From Euborellia annulipes (taxonomy: Eukaryota; Arthropoda; Insecta; Dermaptera; Anisolabididae): a DNA stretch of 64,000 nt. The DNA is taken from contig JAKCPI010001593.1 of NCBI GenBank assembly GCA_023213315.1, forward strand, positions 1 to 64,000. The letters are read 5' to 3'. The notes beneath the pieces were generated by a model. The model was not told the origin of the DNA. It searched no databases and saw only the letters and a list, made by a program, of their open reading frames with translations. The position numbers and the translations under genes are program-made. This document shows, piece by piece, positions 48,437-59,284 of the stretch. Each line of letters opens with the position of its first letter. The first letter of the stretch is position 1.

Positions 48437-48734
48437 CACCATTGTTTCCCAACCAGTGGTTCGTGAACCCCTAGGGGTTTGCGAAAATTATATTATGCGG
48501 AATCTCCAACGTAAATAATAAATTTACATACATATATCAATATTTATGTACACTGTTAATAATACAAAAATAAGTACACTTTTTTGAGATAGACGTTTGT
48601 ACACAACTGGGAGAGTAGTGTCGCATCAACAGTAATTTTGTTTTATATTATTTTCGTTTCTAGGGGTTAGCTAAATTTTTTCCGATTTTAGAAGGGGTTC
48701 GCATTGAGAAAAAGATTTGGAAACACTATTAAAT
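48437..48734. mobile_element. hAT-type MITE-like element
   Basis: ATTGTTTCCCAACCAGTGGT at the left and the inverse of AGTGTTTCCAAATCTTTTTC at the right, with GAACCCCTAGGGG inside. Target duplication unclear. Confidence 0.5.
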
Positions 48735-49368
48735 AATCGAAAGAGTATATTTTAAATTAAAAAGTGGCTAAAATGACCTAATTAAAGGACAAGAAATGTT
48801 ACCAATAATGATAGATTACATTTCTAACAGGACCTAGACAAAATTGAAAATGGAATCTTATTTATGGGCCATAAAACAGATATCTTAGTCCTAGACAAAT
48901 AAATCATTTGTCTAGAGCTAGGAATTCCTTTGGGCGCCAACAAGAAAATTTAACAATGCTCATATTCTATTCTGATTCTCAATCTGAAGGGACGAAATAC
49001 GAGAGTAAAAATGTAACTGTTACAGTAGAACTTAGCAGCGAGAGTAATTCGCATAACGAGCAAAACAAATTGTAAAATAATGACTTGCTTAACGAGTGGC
49101 GAGGAGAGGGGAAATTGTGCTTATGTTACATCAGCCTGTGTCAGGAGAGGGGGCAGATCTATGGGGATAATGTTATTGTTTCGCATTACAAGAATGATCT
49201 CGAACGAATTATGCTCGTTAAGCGAGGTTTCACTGTATTTAAAAAGAAAAAAAAACCTTGAAAAGATATTTGAGTTGGGTTAAAATTATAATAAAAATTC
49301 GAAATCCTAAACAAATAAAAATTAATTAAATTATCATCTAATTATAAATAAACAAGGTTAAGTTTCAA

Positions 49369-49484
49369 AGGGATTTTATTTTAGCTTTTGTTTGCGTCAT
49401 AGCTCTGAATATGACAAATTAACAACGAAATGCGCATAAGCTAAAATAAAATCCTTTTGAAACTTAACCTTGTGTTATTTATTT
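49369..49484. repeat. foldback repeat, family F3
   Basis: Arms CAAGGTTAAGTTTCAAAGGG, ATTTTATTTTAGCTT and the inverse. The inner right side reads CGAAATGCGCATAAG. The same family occurs at 57030-57200. Confidence 0.75.
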
Positions 49485-50195
49485 ATCTATAATAATTTAA
49501 TTCAATTTAAGAATGTTTCACGTTGAATACTAAAAAAAAAAAATCTCTCACGCCAATACATTTTTTTAGATTCCTCTAATCAATCTGATAAAATAAAATG
49601 ACTCATAACAAATATTTTTCTAGGTGAATTTTTACCGGCTTCACAATTAAAGTATAAAATAAAAGATTTCCGATAAGAAAGGATTAATAAAAAAATATTC
49701 TTATCTTTTTTCCTGTCTATAGAAATTAAATAGAATAAATCGATTTCAATAAATTATTCATCTCACTATTAATCATCTTATTCTAATTTCGACATTTTTT
49801 TTCTCTTGTTTGTTTGGTTTATTATTCATATCGTTTCAGCTTCATTAATCATAGGATATTTATCTCTTTTTTTTTTCCAAATATTACTTGTATCTAGAGA
49901 AATTTCTACGTAAATTAAATTGATATCTTCGCTTAATATATCAAATTTCATTCGCTATTTTAGTTTTTATTGATATTGAGTGGTTCTCTTGCTTGTTTAA
50001 ATTAAATTAAACCGCTTTATTATTGAAGGACGAAATTAATATCTACAGCTATGAGGATGGACGGAACGTATATGAAGGTATTTATGAGCCCAAAAAAAAT
50101 TTGCGATTATTCATAAAATTGCTTTAAGTTAGGGGATTAGAGAAAAAGAATTTGTATTTTAATAATAAATAACAAATTTATCTCTTTTGTTCTAG

Positions 50196-50350
50196 GGTCC
50201 AGGACAAGCTGTGACTTTGGTAGTTCAATATCGCCCTGAAGAATATAATAGATTTGAGGCGAAAATCCATGAATTAAAACAGCATATGTCCCAGCAAATT
50301 ATGTCAGGAACCCTCATGCGGACCTCTCAGAAACGTTCACTTTATGTCAG
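50196..50350 (+). CDS. dlg1: discs-large exon: end of PDZ3, linker and start of SH3
   Basis: The exon reads [20 protein letters not shown], then [11 protein letters not shown], a short Ser/Met-rich piece, and [12 protein letters not shown] plus two bases of Arg. [11 protein letters not shown] is the conserved end of PDZ3, and [16 protein letters not shown] is the conserved entry to the SH3 domain. The acceptor is TTGTTCTAG and the donor is GTAAGA at 50351 (phase 2). The segment between PDZ3 and SH3 is about as long as in fly Dlg but has a different sequence. Confidence 0.95.
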
Positions 50351-51369
50351 GTAAGAAATTTATTTATATTCATTCATATATTTTTATAATCTAACCAGAA
50401 AATGTTAAATGGCCTGGTTTGATTATGTCAATGTTTATAATTTAATAAAATTTTTAAGTAATTGAAAATAGTGGCTCATAAATAGGCGACAAAAAGCATA
50501 AAAATGGAAAAAAGTGTTAAAAAAGCATAAAAAACTTGAATAAAAAGTTGTTAAATAAGCATATAAGTTGAAAAAAAGCATCTCATAAGCAATTTTTACT
50601 CATACCGATGGCGTATACAATTTTTTTTTAAAGAAACTAAATTTATTCCGCCCCGCCCTGCGAAAATTTTTTTTTGCGGAACCAAATTTTTTCACCTTGC
50701 AGAAAATTTTTTTTTTACAGGGCTATATTTTTTTACACTGCGGGGTTTTTGGAAAATTTGGGGTGGGGGGCGCCCCCCTCCCCCTTATATACGTCCCTGG
50801 TGTATGAGTGTGTGAATGGGAAAAAAGTTTTTTAATAAAAAAAAAAAAAAAATTATAAATATTCGTAAAATAAGTTCAAATAAGAACGAAAGGGAAAAAA
50901 AGCATGAAAACTCAAAAAAAGCAAAAAAAGCATAAAAAATGCAATCTCAATGCACTTAGTTTTCCTAATTCGTATAGAAATTAAATATCTAATGGCTGCT
51001 TATAAAATTGAGCAATAAGCATTTTGCTTAAAATCCGGTCTCTACTCATAAATTTTAAGAGTGCGAATTCTCTAGGGGTGCTAATTTTGGGAGATTCCAG
51101 CGGCCACAATTTTGAAGCTATCGACCTCAAATTTTTTTTAAATTATAGCTAATTAAAATATCTACAACTTATAGAAGTCCTTTTTTTGATTTTCGAAAAA
51201 ATAAAATTTTTTTTTTAGATTAATTGCATTAAATAAAAGATATTTTTTAAAAAATTCGCTCTATATCTTATAGATAATTAAATTAGTAATCATTGTGTTA
51301 AAAAAATAATTAATTTTTTACCCTTAATTAATTAGCTGGAATCTTTCAAATGAAATGGAAATATTTTAG

Positions 51370-51625
51370 GGCGCTGTTCGATTATGACCCGAACAAGGAC
51401 GATGGTCTTCCCTCTCGGGGACTTCCCTTTCGATACGGAGATATTTTACATGTAACAAATGCAAGCGACGATGAATGGTGGCAAGCAAGAAGAGTTCTGC
51501 CTTCCGGCGATGAGGAGGGTATGGGAATCGTACCCAGTAAGAAAAGATGGGAGAGAAAACAACGGGCAAGAGACAGGACTGTCAAATTTCAGGGACACGT
51601 ACCAGGAACTACTGCCGCTGATAAA
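51370..51625 (+). CDS. dlg1: discs-large exon: SH3 domain and start of HOOK
   Basis: After completing Arg the exon gives [20 protein letters not shown], then [20 protein letters not shown], a variable loop ([11 protein letters not shown]) and [21 protein letters not shown]. This is the MAGUK SH3 domain, which in these proteins packs against the guanylate-kinase domain rather than acting as a simple proline binder. The ALYDY-like motif, the WW pair and the IVPSK motif are all present. The end (FQGH...AADK) starts the HOOK segment. The donor is GTAACT at 51626 (phase 0). The acceptor TATTTTAG is preceded by a conventional AT-rich tract. Confidence 0.96.
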
Positions 51626-53748
51626 GTAACTTTATCATTAACATTTAGATAGATCTGCTGATGATTTGAAAAGTGATAGAAATGTATTTGGCATCGCGTC
51701 TCAAATTAATTAATTGCTTTAATACGCTCGGCTAATCAGTCGAACCCAAATAAATAATTGGAAATAACAGTGTGGTTTTATGAAACCACGATGCAAGTGA
51801 AACTTTTTTTTGGATCGTAGGCGTTTTACTGAAAATTTTCAGAAAATTATTCAATTAAGGGTATTAAAATCGCGTTTTTAATCTTAACTTAATAATTGGA
51901 AAATGGGAATGATAATGGGAAATCAATAGAGGCATGTTAAAAACTGAGAACAATATTTATTTAGTATTTGAATCATTTTAAATTATTTTAAAAATTATAT
52001 TTTATCAATTTAAAAATTCAATAATTAAATCTCACAATTATTTTTTATAATTCATCATATATATTAAATTTCAACTTTCCTATTTTTGTCGTCACGGCTT
52101 GAAACGTCATAACTTGTAACGTCACGGCCTTTGATGACACGGCTTGTAACGCGACATGCTGATATAGAAACGAAAAAATTTGTGTCGATCAAAATAAAGT
52201 TTCACTTTAAAATTTCGAAAAAAATCACTTTTTTAATCAATGGCATTTATATTATTTTACATATAGAAGACAAAATTTTTAGTCATCTCTTTTTTTTAAA
52301 TTGTTGACATAACAATTTTGTCTTCGCATTTTGTTTTTTAATAATTTTTTTTTTTATTTTATTTGTTTCTACCTTTTTGTTTCTTATATTTATTATGTCT
52401 TGTCGCTTGTGCCATTCTTCATTTCAGAAATAGAAATGTTTAATTCGAATTTTATTTAAACTTATAAATTTTTAACATATATTCGAATATTAATATCTGG
52501 TTCATATAAATACCGCTAGGACGCGAAAGCTATTTAAATAAATTTGCATGAAATAAAAATCTGGTGTGACTGGCGCACAGCACACAACTTTCTCTTACCC
52601 TTCGGTAAGAGAAAGTTGCACACTGTGCTGGTCACACCAGATTTTTTGTGTCGAGATATATTTAGTTTCCCATAGCACCTTAGTTTCAAACTTGCATTTT
52701 AAATGTTGATTGCTTCAAATAAACTATGGTTATTTTTCAAAATTTTAATCTCATATTTGGACATTTTATACACAATATAGATTCGTAAATAAATACAAAA
52801 TTTCATAAGAATTGGAAAAAAAATTTTAAATGCCTAAAAAGTTCCAAAGGGGACCCCCTTTTGAATCGAAATTAACATACAAATCCCTATAGGAAATTAA
52901 CATTGGCCAAATGCGAAGATAAGGTAGAAAAATTTAAAACGCGTAGAAAGAGAGAAGATAGTTTTGTGAGAGAGAGAGATATGTTTTCTCCGAAAAAAAA
53001 AATGGGCGTTTAAATAATAATTGATTTTTAATCTAATAAAAAGAAAAAGATTTAAATTCGGTTACCATGGCAACCATTTATTTCTCCTATCTTTCCTATG
53101 AAGCACAAGAGTAAAGTGTGCTTCAAACAATTTTGAGGGCAAAACGAGAATATACATTTGAAAGAGCATCTAAAAAATAATTGATTTTTGAATTTTAATC
53201 AAAATCGTTAGAGCGAATTTTGAGAAAATCGAAAAAAACTGAAAAAGTACATCAGTAAAGTACTAGTACTTTTTGGCCGATTTTGATTAAAAGCTTATTT
53301 TGTCGGTCCCGGGGGTGTTTAACTTAAATATAAAATTTCAGCCTCATAGCTCAATTCCTTCATGCTTAAAATTGAACACACACACACAGACAGACAGACA
53401 GACAGACAGACAGACCATGTCGCGAAAACCACTTTTTTGGATTCAGGGGACCTCAAAACGTGAAGATCCATCAAAATCTCGACATCGAATTTTTGACATG
53501 AAACCAATACTTTCTCTCTCTATATATTTCATATATAGGGTACGAGAAAGTAAAAAGGGTTAAATAATAAAATAATCCACGGATTGTATGCCTCATCCGG
53601 CTCTTTGGCCTTAATTTAAAACCCCATCTGCTTCTAATTATTTGAAAATAAAAAGTATTAATAAATTCAAAGGCACAAACGACTCGACGCAGTGAATAAT
53701 TCCCCAAAATTGTAAATATTTTGTAATTGATTCATAACATTTTTTCAG
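51626..53748. other. dlg intron, SH3 to HOOK
   Basis: The first 930 bases are AT-rich with a short CGTCACGGC/TTGTAACG repeat cluster near 52090-52150. The rest is an R1 copy. Confidence 0.65.
52557..53556 (-). repeat. interspersed repeat R1, copy e, with head-to-head end
   Basis: A reverse-oriented R1 copy. At its R1 3' end a perfect-looking hairpin joins two inverted R1 ends (ATCTGGTGTGACTGG..GGTAAGAGAAAG against CTTTCTCTTACC..., 52558-52646). The (ACAG)n tract at 53385-53415 corresponds to the (GTCT)n tract of copy b. Confidence 0.8.
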
Positions 53749-53851
53749 CAATCAACTCTTGATCGAAAAAAGAAAAATTTCTCATTTAGCCGAAAATTTC
53801 CCTTTATGAAAAGTAAAGATGATAAATCTGAAGATGGATCAGATCAAGAAC
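53749..53851 (+). CDS. dlg1: discs-large exon: HOOK region
   Basis: The exon encodes QSTLDRKKKNFSFSRKFPFM, then KSKDDKSEDGSDQE and one base of the next codon. It is a basic then acidic stretch of the SH3-GUK linker (HOOK, or I3/U5 region), which binds regulatory partners and controls intramolecular packing. Fly Dlg has almost the same wording here. The acceptor is TTTTTCAG and the donor is GTAAGT at 53852 (phase 1). The leftover C joins either to the optional exon at 58409 or directly to the one at 58639. Both make a Pro codon. Confidence 0.94.
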
Positions 53852-54334
53852 GTAAGTATATAATTAATTCCTTTTTTTTTTTTTTTTTGTTAAGAAAGAT
53901 TTTAAAGTTTCATCAGTATTATTATTAATCAGTTTGATAGATTAATATACTCCTTATCTTTGAAAAAAATAAATATATTAACATTGCATTTCCATATAAC
54001 CGCATGAATGTTTTTTTGGATGTTTTTGTAATTCAATAATCAATTTCATTTTTAATTTAACATTTAACATCATAACAAAATGGAAATTACTTTTTGGGAA
54101 TTAAAACGATATAAATTAAGATTTTATATAACCTCTTTGAACGGTAATTTATTAATTATTTTTAAAGTTATTTATTATTAAAAGATTTTTTATAAAAAAA
54201 GTCATAATCATCAAAAAAATTCATAATAATTATATATTAAAAGTATATTTGAAAAATATAAATTATCGGATGCAAGAAAAAAAATTTTGTTGCTCAGAAC
54301 TCAGTCTCTTTATCCAAAAATTCCAAGTTCTAGG

Positions 54335-55165
54335 CAGTAGCGTAACTAGGTGGGGGCCAAGGGGGGCGCTCGCCCTCTCCGCCCCAGGCGCATCAAGCCT
54401 TTGGCGCCCCTCGATACCGACATAGGCGCCCTAGGGCATGTCAGATATAGCCCAGGGACGGTGATATTATCATATTCTTTCCATAGATTGTCAAAAAAAT
54501 TGATTGTTTTCTTTTAAATTATATTACAACTTAGGGGGGCTCGCTGGTGTAGTGAGCTAGGGTGCCAGCTTCTGCAAAGAAGATCCCTGTTCAAACCCTG
54601 GGCGTGTGGGATATTTCATTAAATAAAAATATTTTTTTAATGTAAACAAATCCTCAAGCAAGCCCTGGATTGGAATATAGGATCTCACCACAATAGCCCC
54701 CAGGCAACTCTACGAGGAGAGGGAGTTGCCGTGACATCCCGTCCTGTGGAAGGGACGTTAAGAAGGTTCCCTCTCAGTGATGCATTCTTCGAAAGGAGTA
54801 GGCTACACGCCGGTGCTGAGGGAGAGTCCCTCCTCAACTAGGACATCCTCCATAGCATAGAAGAGGTTGGATATAAGAAGCCGGTTGGAACCAGAAATAA
54901 GGATTAGCTCACTAGCTAGAGTGAAAACAGGAGGGAGGAGGTAGAGATAGGAAATGATGTAACTTCACGGGGTGCCGGTAGATGGCTACGGCCAGAGGCC
55001 GGTTGGGTTTGAGGTGTGTGCCTCCGTACACGTAAGCACCTCGGGTAAATAAACGGGGATCCCGATAGGAATTTCAAATAATAATAATAATAATATTACA
55101 ACTTAAAAAACGGCGCCCTAGTTTAGTTTCGCCCCCTCCGCCCTCAAAGGCTAGTTACGCCGCTG
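54335..55165. mobile_element. hAT-type MITE family H1, full copy, split by a SINE
   Basis: Ends CAGTAGCGTAACTAG and the inverse of CAGCGGCGTAACTAG. Flanked by GTTCTAGG on both sides (54327-54334, 55166-55173). Its halves correspond to one continuous sequence in the copy at 35333. Confidence 0.9.
54534..55094 (+). mobile_element. SINE S1, complete, nested
   Basis: A tRNA-like head (A-box-like TAGTGAGCTAGGGTG, B box GTTCAAACCCTG) and a long body with GAGGGAGTTGCCGTGACATC and GGGGTGCCGGTAGATGGCTA, ending in (AAT)n. Flanked by the 11-bp duplication ATTACAACTTA (54523-54533, 55095-55105). The empty site is visible in the H1 copy at 35333. Confidence 0.9.
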
Positions 55166-55770
55166 GTTCTAGGATTTTTTTCATCTATCCAATTTAGTGT
55201 ATAATAATTTATTTCTTCTTAATATCTTTTATTTTATATAAAAAAAATCAAAAGTCATTCCCTCTGGCACCTGTGCTTCAAATTTGTTATTTAGGTGGAA
55301 AAATTCAACAATTTATGCTTATTCCACAGGTTGAGAATCCCTAAAATCGCTTTTGATAAATTTCCTTTAATCATCACAATGCAAAATAATCTAGCAGTTG
55401 ATTTTTCTTCCCTAGCTTTTTAAACCCGTTATCACAACACACCTTAGTTAAAAAATGTAAATAATTAAATGTCTTCTTTGTTTAATTTTTCCTAGTAATT
55501 AATTTTTCATTATTAATGAAATTATTAGTAGGCTACCTATAAATAAACGTAAAAGCGTATCAAAATTGAAATTAGGAACATCCTGTTTTCGGGCCATTAT
55601 TAAGGAAGACCTTTTCCTAAGTGGAAGCCTGAGAAAAAATCAAAATTCAAGGGGATGAAAACAATTTTTTCAAAAATTTAAGTTATTTGAGATGACGATT
55701 CACAACGAAATTTTATATATAAATTATAATGCTTGAGCTCATTATTCGTAAAGCAGATCTTCGGTGTTTT

Positions 55771-56019
55771 AAGGAATAAAATAACACAGATTCTTTATCA
55801 AATAATAAATGAAAGTTGACTTTGTAAAAAAAATTTTATATGAAAGATCAACTATGTAAACTTGTTAGTATATAAAAATAATGTTGAATGTAACAATCAA
55901 ATAGTTTTTAGACCCTGAAGATGAATTGTTGTAATTCGAACTGTGTTAGAACGCATTCAGTCGGCCAATGTTTGATATAATAAAAATAAAATAAATATCT
56001 GTGTTATTTTATTCCTTTA
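55771..56019. repeat. foldback repeat with decayed hammerhead-like motif
   Basis: Arms AAGGAATAAAATAACACAGA and the inverse at 55996-56019. In the right half (55912-55945) CTGAAGA, one T and a perfect GAATT...AATTC hairpin remain, but GAAAC has become GAACT. Confidence 0.65.
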
Positions 56020-56277
56020 AATTGGCCCTTGACCTGTGGCTCAGAGACAATAGCATCATTTGGGGAGGGGGCAGGGCATTTGCCCCCAACAAGGGCTCTG
56101 ATTTTTTTTAAATTTTCTATTATTGTTAATAAAATATTACAAAATATATCTAAGAGTATACAAACTGTACAAAATTAAACAATTAATTAAATTAAATATC
56201 TTTTGGCTAAATTAGAGTACCTATTTGTAAATATTTAATATTGGAGGTTTTTTTAATATAGCTGGTTAGTTGATGTA

Positions 56278-56483
56278 GTAGAAGGATAATAAAAAGAGAG
56301 AGCAGCTAGTTTTTGTTTTCTTTTATTAAACCCTCATTGCTGACGTTTCGGTCCTGTTTAGGGCCATCCTCAGAGCTATTATGGCCTAGGGATGGCCCTA
56401 AACAGGACCGAAACGTCAGCAATGAGGGTTTAATAAAAGAAAACAAAAACTAGCTGCTCTCTCTTTTATTATCCTTCTACTAT
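56278..56483. repeat. near-perfect foldback repeat with hammerhead-like motifs
   Basis: GAAGGATAATAAAA...TAAACCCTCATTGCTGACG on the left is repeated in inverse at the right with few changes. The loop between the arms is only about 15 bases. Confidence 0.85.
56338..56377 (-). ncRNA. hammerhead-like ribozyme motif, left arm
   Basis: On the - strand: AGCT, CTGAGGA, one T, hairpin GGCCCT...AGGACC (one mismatch), GAAAC, GTC, AGCA. The outer stem has three pairs. The mirror copy in the right arm (+ strand, 56386-56424) has CTAGGGA in place of CTGAGGA and should be inactive. Confidence 0.55.
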
Positions 56484-56559
56484 TTGTGAATAAATTTTAA
56501 GAAAAAAAAAAGTTTGCCCTGCCCCAAGAAAAAGTTGAAATGACGGCACTGCTCAGAGA

Positions 56560-56700
56560 GAAGACACTAGCTAACCCGGGTTCGCCTCCCGTCCCAGGCG
56601 AGAAAAATTTATTTCATTTTATTTGACTACAAATCATTTGAAATAAATAGGGATGGGATCTAAATGGCTTTAGATGCCGAAAAAGACCTTAAAAAAAATT
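56560..56700 (+). repeat. SINE S3 copy
   Basis: CCCGGGTTCGCCTCCCGTCC, AAATTTATTTCATTTT, TTTGAAATAAATAGGGATGG and the tail AGATGCCGAAAAAGACCTTA. Confidence 0.7.
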
Positions 56701-57029
56701 CCTTAAAACACCGAAGACCTGGTTTACAAATAAGGGCTGCTGCATTATAATTTAAAATTCAGTTAGTAAACAAAAAAAAAAAAAAAAAAAAACTATAGAA
56801 AAAATAAATAAATAAATAATTGCTAAATATGTCAAGTTAAATTTCTCACCATTTTTTTATTCATATTTTAAATCACTAGTTAAAATATTTTAATTTTAAT
56901 AAATTCTTTGAAACATATAACCTAGTGTTTTGAATTCTACTCCAAATTTTCATAATTCATAATTTTTCAAATAGAGCCTATGAACGTCATTTAATTAAAT
57001 TTTCATCTATTTATAAATAAATAAATAAA

Positions 57030-57200
57030 TAACACTAGGTTAAGTTTTAAAAGATTTTTATTTTTAACTTATGCGCATTTCGACGTTAATACGTCATGTT
57101 CAGAGCTATGACACAAACTGTCATAGCTCCAAATGTGTTCATGTCGAAATGCGCATAAGCTAAAAATAAAAACCTTTTGAAACTTAAACTAGTGTTATTT
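57030..57200. repeat. foldback repeat, family F3, hammerhead-related
   Basis: Arms AACACTAGGTTAAGTTTTAA, TTATGCGCATTTCGACG and inverse. On the - strand of the left arm CTGAACA, T, GACGT..ACGTC, GAAAT resembles the hammerhead layout with changed core bases. Confidence 0.7.
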
Positions 57201-57788
57201 ATATATAAATAGATGAAATGATTTTGAACAAATTAAGCTTTTTTCTATGATACACTTGAAATTAAGATATAATTAATTTAATCTAGTCGAAAAAAAAGTT
57301 AAAATATTAAATGATTAGATAGGAATCAACAAAATTAGTACCAAAATCATATATTATTATTTTAACTAATTTAAATAAAATTTTCGATTAACAGACAATT
57401 AATTTTTAAAACGGCTCATGTTTTTATAATTTTTCTTATTCCATATCTTTTTATATGTCTACAAAAAAAAATTGTTAAGTATTTTCTTCTATTTACTCTA
57501 TCCTTTTTTTTTTTTTTTTTTTGAAAAATATTTTTCTATTTTAAATATTTTATTTGCTTTTCGATGCTAAGAATATGCCAATTTTGCAATGTTTGCTTAA
57601 AATAAAAGTTAATTTTTTTTTTTATCCTATTTATATATACAGTATATAAAATTCATTTAAATTTCTTTTAAAATAATTTTGAATTTAAGAAAAAAAAAAG
57701 AGATTCAAATTTTTCAAAAAGTCACGATAGGTTTTTTTTTTTTTTCTCATCACGTTCAATTTTAAAAAATATTGATATATATTCATAT

Positions 57789-58032
57789 CAAGGGCGGATA
57801 CAAGGGGGGTAAAGGGGGTAATTACCCCCCCTGAGATTTGAGAAAAATATTTTTTTTGGGAAAAAATTGTGTTTTTAATATAAAATTTTAAAAACTAATA
57901 CTTACAAATTTGATTGTGGTAAACAACTACAGAATGCACCTTTAAATTACCGATAATAAGAAAAAATTGTGTGCTGTGCGACCAGTCACACCAGATTATC
58001 CCCTCCGAGAAACTTCTCTGGATCCGCCACTG
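57789..58032. mobile_element. hAT-type MITE with perfect target duplication
   Basis: Flanked by ATTCATAT on both sides (57781-57788, 58033-58040). The ends are CAAGGGCGGATACAAGG and the inverse of CAGTGGCGGATCCAG. It carries a 40-base R1 3' fragment (57958-57997). Confidence 0.85.
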
Positions 58033-58408
58033 ATTCATATGCCATATTCAAATACTTTACGTTTTTTTTTAATTTTATTTAAAACTACAAAATTTGATAA
58101 GCATGTGTTATGAAACAAAAAGCACCCTGCAAGGGGGAAGATTCATAAACTGAATTCGGATTCTTATTCCAAAATAAACGGAAACCAAAGACAAAATTTA
58201 TTAATATTTTTTAAAATAAATTTCGCCGTAATTTTCTTTTTAATCACTTTTCCTAGCATGATCCCTTTTTTTTTTAATCAACGAGTGTTTTTTTTTTTTA
58301 GAGTGGCCCATTAAAACATACATTCAATTAGATACACCTCGAAACATACCCAACCCCCACCTAAGTCTTGCTTGAATGTGCTGTTTTTATTTGTCTGTTT
58401 TTGTGTAG

Positions 58409-58453
58409 CTTCGCCCACCACACCTAACATCGATGCAGAATCTGCCAATATGC
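58409..58453 (+). CDS. dlg1: discs-large probable cassette exon in HOOK
   Basis: This is a 45-base exon between TTTTTGTGTAG and GTAAGT, encoding (P)SPTTPNIDAESANM. Both flanking introns are phase 1, so including or skipping it keeps the frame. Skipping gives SDQE-PFMLCYTQDD, the exact joint in the fly Dlg isoform I recall. The HOOK region is the usual place for alternative insertions in DLG genes. The 3' splice site has a long pyrimidine tract, and the downstream intron is only 185 bases. I do not recognise this insert from other species. It is inferred as an exon from its splice sites, phase and open frame. Confidence 0.75.
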
Positions 58454-58638
58454 GTAAGTAATACCCTTTAGACCTTCGTTTTGATTGTTTACCTTGTCTT
58501 GCTCTAATCGTTGCATCCGCTAATTAATGCATTTATTTACTTTTTTTTATAATTGCTTTTATATATTAATATTTTTTTTTTTTTTTTTTTGGAATATTTT
58601 GTTTTTTTAATTCTAATAAAATGGTTTTTATTTTTCAG

Positions 58639-58680
58639 CATTTATGCTTTGCTATACACAAGATGATACACATACAGAAG
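58639..58680 (+). CDS. dlg1: discs-large small HOOK exon (PFMLCYTQDD)
   Basis: This 42-base exon encodes (P)FMLCYTQDDTHTE plus one base. The motif PFMLCYTQDD is characteristic of arthropod Dlg just before the guanylate-kinase domain. The acceptor is TTTTTCAG and the donor is GTATTT at 58681. Both borders are phase 1, so this exon too could be skipped without a frameshift. Confidence 0.92.
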
Positions 58681-58798
58681 GTATTTATTTATATTTTAAT
58701 TAAATTACTAATGACTGTCATGTGGATATTGAGAAGGAAGTAGATAAAAAAAATCTGGAGATGATATTCAGGCCAATTTATTCAGATTTTCTCTATAC

Positions 58799-58837
58799 GT
58801 CTACGTTTCGGAGTTTTAACGATTCCTTCTTCAGGAC
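58799..58837 (-). ncRNA. hammerhead-like ribozyme motif
   Basis: On the - strand: GTC, CTGAAGA, one A, hairpin GGAAT...ACTCC (one mismatch), GAAAC, GTA, GAC. The outer stem has three pairs. It precedes a separate long foldback (58880-59116). Confidence 0.5.
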
Positions 58838-58879
58838 CTTATAGTTAACAAAGAAAAAAGTACACATTGGTTATTAATA

Positions 58880-59116
58880 TAAATTATTTGAGGATATTTT
58901 TGTGTGGTGTAGACCTACTCACCATGCGGGGTTAAGAATCATTCAGTCCTAATTTTGTCAGAAGAAATTTTAATTAATTACACTAGTGTTAAGTAGTGTT
59001 AAGTATATGTGCACTAGCGAAATTAATTATAATTTCTTATGACAAAATTGAGGGCGAATTTGATTCTTAACACCGCATGGTGCGCAGATCTACACCACAC
59101 AAAAATATCCTTAAAT
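58880..59116. repeat. long foldback repeat
   Basis: ATTTGAGGATATTTTTGTGT, GTAGACCTACTCACCATGCG, TTAAGAATCATTC and the inverse at 59020-59116. The loop carries ACTAGTGTTAAG repeats. Confidence 0.8.
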
Positions 59117-59242
59117 AGTTTATAAAATCTAAGATATGTGCTTTTTAGTAGAAGTTAAAGTTTTGCTGGGACAGATCGTTGAGGTATTGGATATGGAGAA
59201 AATATACAGCGAGTTACATTCCACAATTAAAATAATTTATTC

Positions 59243-59284
59243 TGCAAATATTTCGGAATGCCTACGCAATCCATCTTCAGTGCA
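59243..59284 (-). ncRNA. hammerhead-like ribozyme motif, helix III variant
   Basis: On the - strand: TGCA, CTGAAGA, one T, hairpin GGATTGC...GCATTCC (one mismatch), GAAA, TATT, TGCA. The outer stem has four pairs. The usual GAAAC-GTC is GAAAT-ATT, i.e. a C-G pair replaced by U-A. Confidence 0.55.

Larger units (their letters stand above)
40747..50195. other. dlg intron inside PDZ3 (9.4 kb)
   Basis: It contains R1 copies c and d and several R1 fragments, foldbacks of families F1 and F2, SINE S2 and S3 copies, two hAT-type MITEs and a (TG)n(CG)n run at 48407-48429. The stretches 41230-43350 and 45370-46050 are AT-rich with nothing recognised. Confidence 0.7.
53852..58408. other. dlg HOOK intron (4.6 kb)
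   Basis: It contains an H1 hAT MITE with a nested SINE, foldbacks at 55771, 56278 and 57030, a SINE S3 copy and another hAT MITE at 57789. No extra exon was recognised. Confidence 0.7.
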
